A DNA stretch of 35,889 nucleotides from an uncultured Clostridia bacterium (GTDB lineage Bacteria; Bacillota; Clostridia; Oscillospirales; Acutalibacteraceae), in NCBI GenBank assembly GCA_904399395.1, contig CAJFPJ010000063.1, forward strand, positions 1-35,889, read 5' to 3'. The position numbers and the translations under genes are program-made. Below are positions 1-7,800 of the stretch, one piece after another; position 1 is the first letter of the stretch; each line of letters starts with the position of its first letter. A model generated the notes under the pieces. That model was not told the DNA's origin. It ran no database searches and was given only the letters and a program-made list of their open reading frames with translations.

Positions 1-86
1 GGTGCCGGTGGCCGGACTCGAACCGGCACGGTATCGCTACCGGTGGATTTTGAGTCCACTACGTCTGCCAATTCCATCACACCGGC
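1..86 (-). tRNA. tRNA-Leu (anticodon CAA), 3' end cut by window edge
   Basis: On the minus strand the gene starts with acceptor strand GCCGGTG at 86-80 and ends with CACCGGC, then A, CC at the window edge, so only the last A of an encoded CCA is missing. The anticodon stem GTGGA/TCCAC encloses the loop CTCAAAA, giving anticodon CAA, which reads UUG. The T arm reads GGTTCGAGTCC, and the long variable arm is typical of class II leucine tRNAs. It lies downstream of the rnf operon on the same strand but beyond that operon's terminator, so it probably has its own promoter. Confidence 0.95.
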
Positions 87-160
87 GGAACGACTATAAG
101 TATACCGCAAAAAGTAAAAAAAAGCAAGAAGAAAATTCAATGATTTTATCTTGAAAATTG

Positions 161-199
161 AGAAAACCGGGAGCATCTGTTACATGCCCCCGGTTTTCT
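161..199 (-). terminator. Rho-independent terminator of the rnf operon
   Basis: A 16-bp inverted repeat (AGAAAACCGGG... against ...CCCGGTTTTCT, with one wobble or mismatch) encloses a 7-base loop, 11 bases beyond the rnfB stop codon. In the minus-strand transcript the stem ends in a U-rich stretch (UUUUCUC, then AAUUUUC). It is placed to end the apbE-rnf transcript before the tRNA gene. Confidence 0.8.
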
Positions 200-209
200 A
201 CAATGCATT

Positions 210-1025
210 TCAGCTAATCCTTTCTTCGGGAACTTCCAGCATGGTAATACAGTGCCTGGGACAGGCTTCTATACATTCACCACAACCAATACATTTAGTA
301 GGATCCACAACTGCATGAAAATCCGTAACATGAATGGCATTATGTGCACAAGTTCGTTCGCATTTCTTGCAGCCAATGCAACCAATCTTGCATACTTTCA
401 TAGTGTCTGCACCTTTGTCGCAGTTTGAACAGCGTACTACAGCCTGTTTTGTGTAAGGGACAAGTGAAATCAGTCCTTTGGGGCATGCGGCTACGCACAT
501 AGAGCAGGCCCGACACCGAGAGGGATCCACCCGGGCCATGCCGTTGCATACTTCTATAGCTCCATAAGAGCAGGCTTTGGCACAATCTCCTAGTCCCATG
601 CAGCCAAACTGGCAGCTTGTGATGCCTCCTGCCAGAAGGGCTGCAGCGGCGCAGCTTTGGATTCCCTGGTATTCCATCTTGTCGCTGGTAACATCATAGC
701 TACCCATGCAGTGAACCAGGGCTACCTTTTTTTCTATAGAGACGCCACCTCCCAATCCCAAGAACTCTGAAATTTCGGCGGCGGTCTCTGCTCCGCCAGG
801 GGCGCATAAACCCGGCTTAGCTTCTCCTTTGGAGAGAGCAGCAGCATACCCGGCACAGCCGGAATAGCCGCAGGCGCCGCAGTTTGCGCCGGGAAGCATT
901 TCGGTGATAGCTTCGGCTTTTTCATCCTTTGGAACAGCCATAACTATGGAGGCGATGGCCAAGCCCAGGCCGGCGATCAGGCCAATACCAGCCACAAGAA
1001 GAACAGGGATCCATATTTCGTTCAT
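210..1025 (-). CDS. rnfB: Rnf complex subunit RnfB (ferredoxin-type electron entry)
   Basis: This is the multi-cluster iron-sulfur subunit of the ion-translocating ferredoxin:NAD+ oxidoreductase and the likely entry point for electrons from reduced ferredoxin. Residues 5-29 form one membrane anchor. A Cys cluster follows (C49, C52, C57, C74), the Fe-S motif typical of RnfB. Several ferredoxin-type cysteine sets come next: C171-x2-C-x2-C-x3-C, C212/C216/C219/C222/C226, and C245-x2-C-x2-C-x3-C. At 271 residues it lies in the usual clostridial range. The start ATG is preceded by GGGAGGA. It is the last gene of the rnf operon, 16 bp after rnfA. The identification is certain; which cluster receives electrons first is inferred from the family. 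Confidence 0.97.
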   Translation of the reverse strand: MNEIWIPVLLVAGIGLIAGLGLAIASIVMAVPKDEKAEAITEMLPGANCGACGYSGCAGYAAALSKGEAKPGLCAPGGAETAAEISEFLGLGGGVSIEKKVALVHCMGSYDVTSDKMEYQGIQSCAAAALLAGGITSCQFGCMGLGDCAKACSYGAIEVCNGMARVDPSRCRACSMCVAACPKGLISLVPYTKQAVVRCSNCDKGADTMKVCKIGCIGCKKCERTCAHNAIHVTDFHAVVDPTKCIGCGECIEACPRHCITMLEVPEERIS

Positions 1026-1041
1026 GAAAAATCCTCCCTTC

Positions 1042-1662
1042 TCAGCCCAATAGATTGTCTACAAGACCCTGGAAACCCAGGAAGGAGACAGCCACCAGTG
1101 AAGCCGCGATCAGCGTTATGGGAAGCCCGCGCAGTGATTTGGGAATATCGCAGGTTTCCAGTCTCTCGCGCACCCCTGCAAAAAGCACCATTGCTACCAG
1201 GAAACCAACTCCGGAGCCAAAGGCATTTACCAGAGACTGCACATATCCAAAGGTGGGGTCGGCAGCCCCTTTTTCAATCACCAGCATCGTCACGCCCAAT
1301 ACAGCACAGTTGGTGGTGATAAGAGGCAGATAAATTCCCAAAGCGTTATACAGGGGCGGCATGAATTTCCGCAGCACGATCTCGATCAGCTGAACCAAGG
1401 CGGCAATAATCAAGATGAAGACAATGGTCTGCAGATATGTGAGATCCATGGGAACAAGGATATATGTATAAATAGGCCATGTAACCGCCGTGGAAATCAC
1501 CATCACCACTGTTACAGCTATGCTCATACCTACAGCAGTATTAAGCTTTTTGGAAACCCCCAAAAAGGGGCAAATGCCCAGGAATTTATTCAGGATGTAA
1601 TTTTCTGTGAGAATGGCCGCCAGAAAGATTGCCACGAGGGATTTTACAGTATCTGCGTTCAT
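1042..1662 (-). CDS. rnfA: Rnf complex membrane subunit RnfA
   Basis: Integral membrane subunit of the Rnf complex, homologous to NqrE and paired with RnfE (NqrD) at the centre of the membrane domain. The 206-residue protein is almost entirely hydrophobic, with about six predicted membrane helices and the family's N-terminal segment containing ENYILNKFLGICPFLGVS. Cysteines sit in the conserved helix regions (GICPFLG near residue 31, TTNCAVLG near residue 118); in the Rnf/Nqr family these bind an iron-sulfur centre between the two half-subunits. Its ATG overlaps the rnfE stop in an ATGA arrangement, suggesting translational coupling. AAGGAGGG precedes the start. Confidence 0.97.
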   Translation of the reverse strand: MNADTVKSLVAIFLAAILTENYILNKFLGICPFLGVSKKLNTAVGMSIAVTVVMVISTAVTWPIYTYILVPMDLTYLQTIVFILIIAALVQLIEIVLRKFMPPLYNALGIYLPLITTNCAVLGVTMLVIEKGAADPTFGYVQSLVNAFGSGVGFLVAMVLFAGVRERLETCDIPKSLRGLPITLIAASLVAVSFLGFQGLVDNLLG

Positions 1663-2348
1663 TTCTGGACACCCTCCTTTTCCTTCAGCTTAGAACAGTT
1701 TGCCGCCATAGGACAACCTGCGCAGCCAATCTCTTCAGGGGCCTTTCCATCGCCGGAAAGCTTGTTTGCCAGGGCGATCAGAAGACCAAATACAAAGAAG
1801 CCCCCAGGCGGCAGGATGAAGATGATGATAGGATCCATGAAATTGGAAAGCACGGGAATATCAAAGATGGTACCAGCGCCCAAAAGCTCTCGGATGATAC
1901 CCATCAGAAGAAGGGTGGCAGTGAAGCCCACGCCCATCCCAAGGCCATCCAGAATAGAGGGAAGCACACGGTGCTTGTTGGCGAACATTTCGGCTCTTCC
2001 CAGAATGATACAGTTTACAACGATCAAGGGCAGATAAATACCCAGAGCGCTGTCCAGAGCAGGGGAATAGGCCTTGATAAACATTTGCACAATGGTTACA
2101 AATCCAGCGATTATAGTGATATAGGAAGGAATGCGGACCTTATCTGGAATGATGTTTCGCATCAAAGATATAACCGCGTTGGAACATACCAGAACAAATG
2201 TTGTAGCCAATCCCATTCCAATGGCGTTGCTGGCAGCTGTGCTGACGGCTAGTGTGGCACAGGTGCCCAAAACAAGACGCAGAACGGGATTTTCTTTGAT
2301 GATGCCTTTGCTGAATTCCTGCCAAAGGCTTTTTTCCTGTTTGGCCAT
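1659..2348 (-). CDS. rnfE: Rnf complex membrane subunit RnfE
   Basis: Integral membrane subunit homologous to NqrD. It forms the pseudo-symmetric partner of RnfA and contributes to the ion path and to the membrane-embedded iron-sulfur site. The 229-residue sequence begins with a soluble stretch (KQEKSLWQEFSKGIIKENPVLRLVLGTCATLAVS) typical of RnfE, followed by about six helices. The Cys residues at GTCATLA and VVNCIILG match the RnfA/RnfE pattern. The C-terminus carries a cytoplasmic Cys-rich tail (GCAGCPMAANC) that might hold a metal; this is seen in some clostridial RnfE proteins, and its role is unknown to me. The start ATG shares one base with the rnfG stop (TAATG) behind AAAGGAGGGAG. Confidence 0.96.
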   Translation of the reverse strand: MAKQEKSLWQEFSKGIIKENPVLRLVLGTCATLAVSTAASNAIGMGLATTFVLVCSNAVISLMRNIIPDKVRIPSYITIIAGFVTIVQMFIKAYSPALDSALGIYLPLIVVNCIILGRAEMFANKHRVLPSILDGLGMGVGFTATLLLMGIIRELLGAGTIFDIPVLSNFMDPIIIFILPPGGFFVFGLLIALANKLSGDGKAPEEIGCAGCPMAANCSKLKEKEGVQK

Positions 2349-2905
2349 TATGCTCCCTCCTTTATCTTGTTATATTGCGTGATGGCCGCATTTACGGCTT
2401 CTGTTACAGCGTTGCTGGTGATGGTGGCTCCCGTCATGGCATTGATTTCGCCTTCACTGGCTTCGCCGCTTTTGATAAGGGTAAAGCCGTTTTCCGGAAC
2501 GGTTTGCTTATATTGATCCTTGAAGGCGTCTTTCTGCGCGTTCATGCCCAGCCCCGGTGTTTCATCTATAGAAAGGAAAGAAATTCCGGTAACAGTGCCC
2601 TCTGAGCTGATACCCGTCATGACCTTGAGCTTTCCGCCGTAGCCGCTGGCCTCTGTAGTGAAGATATAGCCTACCACAGAATCACCGTCTTTTGCCACAT
2701 AATAGGAGCCTTCCTCATCGCCGGGTTCGAAGGTTTTTCCTTCCGGGCACACAGCCGCCCGGGCGCTTTGCTCTGCCAGAAGACTCTGATTAGCGATCTG
2801 ATCCTTTGTGAGAAGGTTAGTTCCCGCCAGAAGAACCGTAACAGCAAGGCAGATGACGAAAAGAGAAACGGCCGGGCGAAGAATCTCTTTTGGATTAAGC
2901 TTCAT
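2348..2905 (-). CDS. rnfG: Rnf complex flavoprotein subunit RnfG
   Basis: Subunit of the Rnf complex with a single membrane helix (about residues 9-29) and an extracytoplasmic FMN-binding domain. The motif TGAT at 158-161 is the site where ApbE attaches FMN through a phosphoester bond to the threonine (T161); apbE is the first gene of this operon. The domain also has the typical SGYGGKLKVM and DETPGLG segments. I chose the ATG at 2905 (185 residues) because AAAGGAGCC precedes it. A longer frame reaches 2953 but would lie inside rnfD and add a non-homologous stretch. The start overlaps the end of rnfD by 11 bases. Confidence 0.95.
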   Translation of the reverse strand: MKLNPKEILRPAVSLFVICLAVTVLLAGTNLLTKDQIANQSLLAEQSARAAVCPEGKTFEPGDEEGSYYVAKDGDSVVGYIFTTEASGYGGKLKVMTGISSEGTVTGISFLSIDETPGLGMNAQKDAFKDQYKQTVPENGFTLIKSGEASEGEINAMTGATITSNAVTEAVNAAITQYNKIKEGA

Positions 2906-3854
2906 GTTTTTCAGGCTCCTTTCCAAAAGGTTTGGGCTTGGTGGCCCGTTCAATCAGGGGAACCAGGATATTCATCAGCACAATGGAGAAGGAAACACCT
3001 TCCGGCATAGCCCCGAATGTACGAATCAGTATGGTCAAAATGCCGCATCCTATAGCATAGATGATTTTCCCTTTAAAATAGAGAGGGGAGGTAGTATAGT
3101 CGGTAGCCATGAAAATAGCTCCCAAAAGGAGTCCGCCAGAAAGAAGATCTAAAAGGACGTCTCTACCCAGCAGAAGGGAAAATACAGCCACTGTGCCCAC
3201 ATAGCAAAGAGGAATAGTAGGGCTGATGACCTTTCTGGCAACCAAATAAATACCACCCAGAATAAGGGCCAGAGCACAGGTTTCTCCCAGGCATCCACCC
3301 CTGGCTCCCAGGAACATATTGAGGTAGGAAGGAATCTGCTCCAATTTTCCTTCTTTCAGAAGCCCCAGGGGTGTGGCAGAGGTCATAGCATCAGAGGAGG
3401 CTTTATACCAAAAAGGAATCACCCAGTTGCTCCCGCTCATGCTGGCGGGGAAAGAGCTCATCAGAACGATTCTAGCTGTCAGAGCCGGGTTCACAAAATT
3501 CTGGCCGATGCCACCAAACATTTGCTTTACCACTACAATAGCCACCACTCCCCCGAAAGCAGCAATGAGAGGGTTGATGTTGGCTGGCAGATTATACGCC
3601 AAAAGAAGGCCGGTTACCACAGCGCTCAAATCCTGAACAGTATTGGGCCGCTTCATTACCTTCCGGCATATGTATTCACAGAGCACACAGGAGAGAACGC
3701 TTACGGCGATGATCATTAATGCATTCCAACCAAATAGAATGCACGCTGCCACACCGGCAGGAATCAACGCGATAATTACATCCAACATGATTTTTTGCGT
3801 GTTGGTTCCGCCGCGCATATGAGGGGAGGATGATACGATCAGTTTTTTATCCAT
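2895..3854 (-). CDS. rnfD: Rnf complex membrane flavoprotein subunit RnfD
   Basis: Membrane subunit homologous to NqrB, with about eight to ten helices over 319 residues. Known members carry a second covalently bound FMN on a threonine, and the matching motif here is TSATPLG at residues 158-164 (T161 the likely acceptor). The N-terminal SSSPHMRG and the GGIGQNFVNPALTARI segment are strongly family-typical. The ATG at 3854 overlaps the rnfC stop by one base (TGATG), behind a CAGGG-type ribosome binding site. A GTG one codon upstream is possible. RnfD carries electrons through the membrane between RnfG and the other subunits. Confidence 0.96.
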   Translation of the reverse strand: MDKKLIVSSSPHMRGGTNTQKIMLDVIIALIPAGVAACILFGWNALMIIAVSVLSCVLCEYICRKVMKRPNTVQDLSAVVTGLLLAYNLPANINPLIAAFGGVVAIVVVKQMFGGIGQNFVNPALTARIVLMSSFPASMSGSNWVIPFWYKASSDAMTSATPLGLLKEGKLEQIPSYLNMFLGARGGCLGETCALALILGGIYLVARKVISPTIPLCYVGTVAVFSLLLGRDVLLDLLSGGLLLGAIFMATDYTTSPLYFKGKIIYAIGCGILTILIRTFGAMPEGVSFSIVLMNILVPLIERATKPKPFGKEPEKHEA

Positions 3855-5194
3855 CACTTTTTCCCTGCCTTTCGAATCATGGCTTTTCCCATCCGGATGG
3901 CTTGTACCAGTGGCCGGCCGGCGGGACAGTTATAAACACAGGTTCCGCATTCCATGCAGCACATGATTCCCAATTTTTCTAGCTGTTCTGTGTCCTTGAG
4001 TGCTGCGTATTTTTCAAGCAGGGTGGGGGAAAGGTGCATGGGACATCCCGCCACACAGCGGCCGCAACGGATACATTGGGTCGGCTCGGGGAGAAGGGAA
4101 TCCTCTTCGGCAAAAGCCAGTATGCCGTTGTTTTGCTTCAGGATAGGGAGCTCGTCCGTTGTAACAGCCAGCCCCATCATTGGCCCGCCCATGAGGATTT
4201 TTCTGGGAGGTTTTTTATAACCGCCGCAGAAAGAAATCACTTCAGATATTTTGGTACCGATGGGAACAATCACGTTTTTGGGGTATTCCACAGCGGAACC
4301 ATCAATTGTTACTCGTTTACGGACAAGGGGCATACCGGTTTTCAAATAGTGGGCGAGGAAGGCAACAGATGTTACGTTCATAACGAGACACCCCACATCG
4401 GCAGGGAGTTTCCCCATGGGGATAACTCGCCCGGTGCAGGCTTGCACTAGAACCTTCTCGGCTCCCTGAGGGTATCGGGATTTCAGTGGCAGCACCCGTA
4501 CAATATCTTCCGGGTCATTCTGCTCATTATCCGCTATTTTTTGCAGGGCCTCGATTACGTCGGGTTTGTTGTTTTCCACCGCAATGATGACCCGCTTTAA
4601 ATTCAGCAGATCCCGGAGGGCGTATACGCCAGAGAAAACCTCCCAGGAATTTTCCAAGGCTTCCCGGTGATCGGCTGTTATGTAAGGCTCACATTCGGCC
4701 ACGTTGACAATCAGAGTATCCAGATGCTTGTCTTTGGGCACATTCAACTTTACGTGGGCTGGGAATCCAGCTCCTCCCAACCCGACAAGGCCAGATTCAC
4801 GCACAGCCTTAACCAGTTCCTCGGGCGAGTTAACCTCCGGCGGTCTAAGATCGGGGAAAGGCTTCATTTCTCCGTCGGAATCGATTACGACGGCTTCCGT
4901 GAACTGTCCGCCTGGCAGCATAACTTTTGTTATGCCACTAACGGTGCCGGAAATGCTTGCGTGGATGGGAGCGCTGACATATGCTTCTGAATCGGCTATT
5001 TTCTGCCCTACCAGGACGGTATCCCCTTTTTTAACCAAGGGTTTGCAAGGGGCTCCCACATGCTGTTGCATGGGAATCGTCACTTGCGATGGACATGGCA
5101 TCACAACCGTTTCCATCTGCGCCGTGTTCTTATGGTGGGGAACATCGGCGCCGCCGTGGGTACGGTAGGGCTTCTTCGGAAATGTAAGCTCCAC
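3854..5194 (-). CDS. rnfC: Rnf complex NADH-side subunit RnfC
   Basis: Peripheral cytoplasmic subunit that binds FMN and NAD(H) and completes electron transfer from ferredoxin to NAD+. The motif GLGGAGFPAHVK (138 on) marks the nucleotide-binding domain (NuoF-like). Two four-Cys ferredoxin motifs follow, C374-x2-C-x2-C-x3-C and C413-x2-C-x2-C-x3-C (numbered from the start chosen here). I chose GTG at 5194 because GGAGG lies 8 bases before it. The in-frame ATG at 5209 has that GGAGG inside its own first codons and no clear ribosome binding site of its own, but it remains possible. The length of 446 residues is normal. It is the first rnf gene proper, after the Gx-type gene. Confidence 0.94.
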   Translation of the reverse strand: MELTFPKKPYRTHGGADVPHHKNTAQMETVVMPCPSQVTIPMQQHVGAPCKPLVKKGDTVLVGQKIADSEAYVSAPIHASISGTVSGITKVMLPGGQFTEAVVIDSDGEMKPFPDLRPPEVNSPEELVKAVRESGLVGLGGAGFPAHVKLNVPKDKHLDTLIVNVAECEPYITADHREALENSWEVFSGVYALRDLLNLKRVIIAVENNKPDVIEALQKIADNEQNDPEDIVRVLPLKSRYPQGAEKVLVQACTGRVIPMGKLPADVGCLVMNVTSVAFLAHYLKTGMPLVRKRVTIDGSAVEYPKNVIVPIGTKISEVISFCGGYKKPPRKILMGGPMMGLAVTTDELPILKQNNGILAFAEEDSLLPEPTQCIRCGRCVAGCPMHLSPTLLEKYAALKDTEQLEKLGIMCCMECGTCVYNCPAGRPLVQAIRMGKAMIRKAGKK

Positions 5195-5210
5195 TTTTGT
5201 TACCTCCATT

Positions 5211-5789
5211 TTAAGGCTTCTGCCGCCCCTGCGGCAGAGGAATTATATTGAGAACCGGCAGTATGACCCGCAGCACGAGGCCGGTCAATATGCCGGACAA
5301 TACACCAAAAAGAATGAGCCAGGGAATATAAAACGCTACAGCAGGCGAGGTCAGAAGAGCAGCTACACAGAGCTGGGCACCATTGTGGGCCAGAGAGCCT
5401 AGAATACCTACTCCACACCACCCAAAAAGCGGGGGATCCTTACGGAGAAAAAGCCACATGAGGAGTGTACTGCAAATGCCGCCAGAAAGGCTCATGAGCA
5501 TAGCTATAGCACCCCTGGTCATGCCGGCAAACAAGCCCTTGATTAGTGCGATGCAAAGGGCGGGGAGTAAGCCAACGGATTGGGCTGCATACATAGTTGC
5601 TATATTCGAAAGCCCCAGCTTGGCGCCGGGAGGAAGCACCGGAATAGGAGGAAGCAGATTTTCTAGAGCAGCAAGAGCCAGCGCCAAGGCCCCAAGTATC
5701 CCTGTAAAAGAGACCTTTGCGGCAGGTGATGCAAGTCGGATTCCTTTGTTCTCAATCCGGTTGGTTTCTATAAATTTAGAAGGTTTCAT
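5211..5789 (-). CDS. Gx transporter / HepS-like membrane protein
   Basis: A 192-residue membrane protein with about five or six helices, matching the family called Gx transporter or 'heptaprenyl diphosphate synthase component I', which often sits beside rnf and apbE genes in Clostridia. Typical segments are the GALALALAALENLLPPIPVL-like first helix and GAKLGLSNIATMYA. The latter resembles the substrate-binding component (S component) of ECF-type vitamin transporters. By context it could import or handle an isoprenoid, quinone-like or flavin precursor, but no substrate can be read from the sequence. AAGGAGG precedes the ATG. It lies 9 bases after the NusG-II gene and immediately before rnfC. 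Confidence 0.8.
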   Translation of the reverse strand: MKPSKFIETNRIENKGIRLASPAAKVSFTGILGALALALAALENLLPPIPVLPPGAKLGLSNIATMYAAQSVGLLPALCIALIKGLFAGMTRGAIAMLMSLSGGICSTLLMWLFLRKDPPLFGWCGVGILGSLAHNGAQLCVAALLTSPAVAFYIPWLILFGVLSGILTGLVLRVILPVLNIIPLPQGRQKP

Positions 5790-5798
5790 ACTGCCTCC

Positions 5799-6185
5799 TT
5801 AGCCTGTGATACCGTCGTATCCATTTGTCTCTCCCTGGGAAGAAACGATGCGGAGAGATACCCTGGCTGGCAAGCATACGGCGGCTTCTCCCGGTTTTGT
5901 GAGTTTCCCGGTGCGCACACAGATCTGATCTGGGCAGTCTGAGGAAAGAAAGGATGCAGCACCCGGCTCCAGAAGGATCTGCACGTCTATTTCGCCGGGA
6001 AGCTGCAGAATCTCCTCTTTTTGTATCTGTGAAAGAGCATAGCGCCCGACTTCAATGCCGTTCTGTTCGATGACAGCCATACCATCGGAAGGGGATAGGA
6101 AAGACTGTAGGAAAAAAACGGCTGCCAGAAGCAGACAAGCAAAAACCAACAGAATATCAGCCCGGCGGAACAACTTATTCCGCAT
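5799..6185 (-). CDS. NusG domain II-containing extracytoplasmic protein
   Basis: A 128-residue protein with one N-terminal membrane helix (about 9-27), then a domain of the NusG-domain-II type. The core Q-N-G-x2-V-G-R-Y and the segment SSDCPDQICVRTG... followed by LPARVSLRI are the family's usual signature. The C-P-D-Q-x-C pair is conserved, which suggests a disulfide or ligand site outside the membrane. This family is commonly linked with apbE and rnf genes; its exact role is not established. Its ATG overlaps the end of apbE by 11 bases, with GGAGG upstream, so it belongs to the same operon. It is probably an accessory or assembly factor for the flavinylated complex (inference). Confidence 0.8.
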   Translation of the reverse strand: MRNKLFRRADILLVFACLLLAAVFFLQSFLSPSDGMAVIEQNGIEVGRYALSQIQKEEILQLPGEIDVQILLEPGAASFLSSDCPDQICVRTGKLTKPGEAAVCLPARVSLRIVSSQGETNGYDGITG

Positions 6186-7245
6186 AGGTAAATTCCTCCA
6201 TAACGATCTGGAAGGAGTCTTTCAGGCCAGAAGTCACTCGCACTGTGCGGTCGTCTCGGATAAAAATCCCTTCCGCATCATACTGCTCCAGAAGTTCCAT
6301 GCCTTTTTCCTCGCCCAGCACAAAGCAAGCCGTGGAGAGGATGTCGCTTAAGGCGCCGCTGTCAGATACAATCGTTACGGAAACAAGACCGTTTTCAACG
6401 GGCATTCCGGTTTTGGGATCCAGCAGATGATGATAGGTTTTCCCCTCTTGAGAGAAGGTCTTTTCATAGGATCCAGAAGTGGAAAGAAAGCCACCCTTTA
6501 GAGAGAGTGTACCCATGGCCGTCTCGCCGTCTTCTTCTGAGTAAGGATTGCGTACAGCAATTTCCCAGAGAGAACCGTCAGGCTTTTGACCATATGTCCC
6601 CACGCTTCCTCCTACCGCGATGATTCCACAACTGATATCTGATTCCTTATACACGGCTACCGCGGCGTCACAAGCAGCTCCTTTTCCGGCGCTTCCCAGA
6701 TCTACCGCCATATAATGGTTGCGGAGGGAGGCAAGATTTTGTGTTTTGTCGATTCGTAGGTTTGTATAGTCTATGTATGGAAGGTAGGTTTCCAGATCGT
6801 TTGGGGAAGGAACCTGCGGATCCTCGCTGTCAAAATTCCACAGGCGGGAAATTGGCAAAATGGTGGGATCATATGCACCGCCGGAGTCTTCTGCCACCTG
6901 AAGGCAGAGGGCGAGCAGCTCTGTGGTAGACGGATCGATCTCCACCCACTCAGAGCCGGCGTTATCATTTATAGAGGCAATATCGGAATCCTCCACCCGC
7001 CAGGAGATTTTGTTTTCCAGCTCTGTGATGGAGGAAGCAGCTTCCCCCGCGGTATCTTCCGCCCCTTCTCCATATAGGGTCTGTTGAATGAAGGAGCCCA
7101 TAGCGAAACCTGTTGTTTCATAGCGAGAATCTCTATAGCCATACTGCCTCCAAATCCAGATAATGACGGCAATCAGCACAATCAATATGATAGAGAGGCA
7201 GAGGACGGTTTTCTTTGAATAGATTCGGCTGTTTCTTTCTTTCAA
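6175..7245 (-). CDS. apbE: FAD:protein FMN transferase (ApbE family)
   Basis: ApbE enzymes transfer FMN from FAD to a threonine in the T-G-A-T motif of target flavoproteins. The targets here are evidently RnfG and RnfD, encoded downstream in the same operon. The protein has an N-terminal membrane helix (about residues 13-33) and then the ApbE domain, with AMGSFIQQTLYG, GGAYDPTILPISRLW, DLGSAGKGAACD (nucleotide site), GGSVGTYGQ and HHLLDPKTGMPV (metal/active site region). I chose a TTG start at 7245 (356 residues), because GGAGG lies 6 bases upstream and the helix then falls at the usual place. An ATG at 7329 has no ribosome binding site. It is the first gene of the operon. Confidence 0.9.
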   Translation of the reverse strand: MKERNSRIYSKKTVLCLSIILIVLIAVIIWIWRQYGYRDSRYETTGFAMGSFIQQTLYGEGAEDTAGEAASSITELENKISWRVEDSDIASINDNAGSEWVEIDPSTTELLALCLQVAEDSGGAYDPTILPISRLWNFDSEDPQVPSPNDLETYLPYIDYTNLRIDKTQNLASLRNHYMAVDLGSAGKGAACDAAVAVYKESDISCGIIAVGGSVGTYGQKPDGSLWEIAVRNPYSEEDGETAMGTLSLKGGFLSTSGSYEKTFSQEGKTYHHLLDPKTGMPVENGLVSVTIVSDSGALSDILSTACFVLGEEKGMELLEQYDAEGIFIRDDRTVRVTSGLKDSFQIVMEEFTYAE

Positions 7246-7460
7246 TCTCTTCCTCCGTTTCTCAAGGCAGATATATTTGGTGAGGATCCCGTTTGCAGCC
7301 GCTTGCGCCGCCGGAAAGGGGAGACACATACTATCTGCATTTTAGAATCCGTTAACTTGTATAGTATAGTGCTTTTAGATCAATTTTATGTTCTAAAAGG
7401 CAAAATATATGGAATTATACAAGCACTGTAAGAGGGTTTTTTAGATCACTTCAGAATTCC

Positions 7461-7489
7461 TTGCAGGGAATACTCCTGCATGGTATAAT
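7461..7489 (+). promoter_or_regulatory. Strong promoter reading into the 111-bp repeat array
   Basis: The -35 TTGCAG (7461-7466), a 17-base spacer and the -10 TATAAT (7484-7489) preceded by TGG form a near-consensus vegetative promoter on the plus strand. The start point would fall within about 7495-7498, inside the first hairpin of the repeat array. The spacer contains a 6-bp inverted repeat, TGCAGG (7462-7467) and CCTGCA (7475-7480), which could be an operator. No protein gene with a ribosome binding site follows before trmB, so the product may be an untranslated RNA or the long leader of trmB. Confidence 0.6.
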
Positions 7490-7491
7490 GT

Positions 7492-7800
7492 GCGCGGAAA
7501 CTTTGTTTCCGCGCAAGTCGAATCTCAAAACAAATCCAAAGGGAGTTGTTTCAAGATTCGTAGGCGAGGCTACGCGGCACAGGCCGCTTTCATGGTAAGT
7601 GTGCGCAGGAACTTTGTTTCCGCGCAAGTCGAATCTCAAAACAAATCCAAAGGGACTTGTTTCAAGATTTGCAGGCGAGGCTACGCGGCACAGGCCGCTT
7701 TCATGGTAAGTGTGCGCGGAAACTTTGTTTCCACGCAAGTCGAATCTCAAAACAAATCCAAAGGGACTTGTTTCAAGATTCGCAGGCGAGGTTGCGCGGC
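7492..7800. repeat. 111-bp tandem repeat, 2.8 copies, hairpin-rich
   Basis: Three head-to-tail units start at 7492, 7603 and 7714; the period is exactly 111 and the third unit stops after 87 bases. Each unit holds three inverted repeats, given for unit 1: a 10-bp stem with a 3-base loop at 7492-7514 (GCGCGGAAAC / GTTTCCGCGC), a longer interrupted stem at 7520-7559 (GAATCT..AAACAA / TTGTTT..AGATTC) and a 5-bp stem at 7574-7587 (GCGGC / GCCGC). The copies differ by only a few substitutions, some in stem positions (one arm of the first stem is GCGCAGGAAC in unit 2 and GTTTCCACGC in unit 3). Because 111 is a multiple of three, open frames run through on both strands, but none has a ribosome binding site. 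I treat this as a non-coding structured repeat. Confidence 0.9.

Noticed and set aside
7492-7800. CRISPR array
   Set aside because: Units are 111 bp and directly abutting, with no variable spacers, and no cas genes are present.
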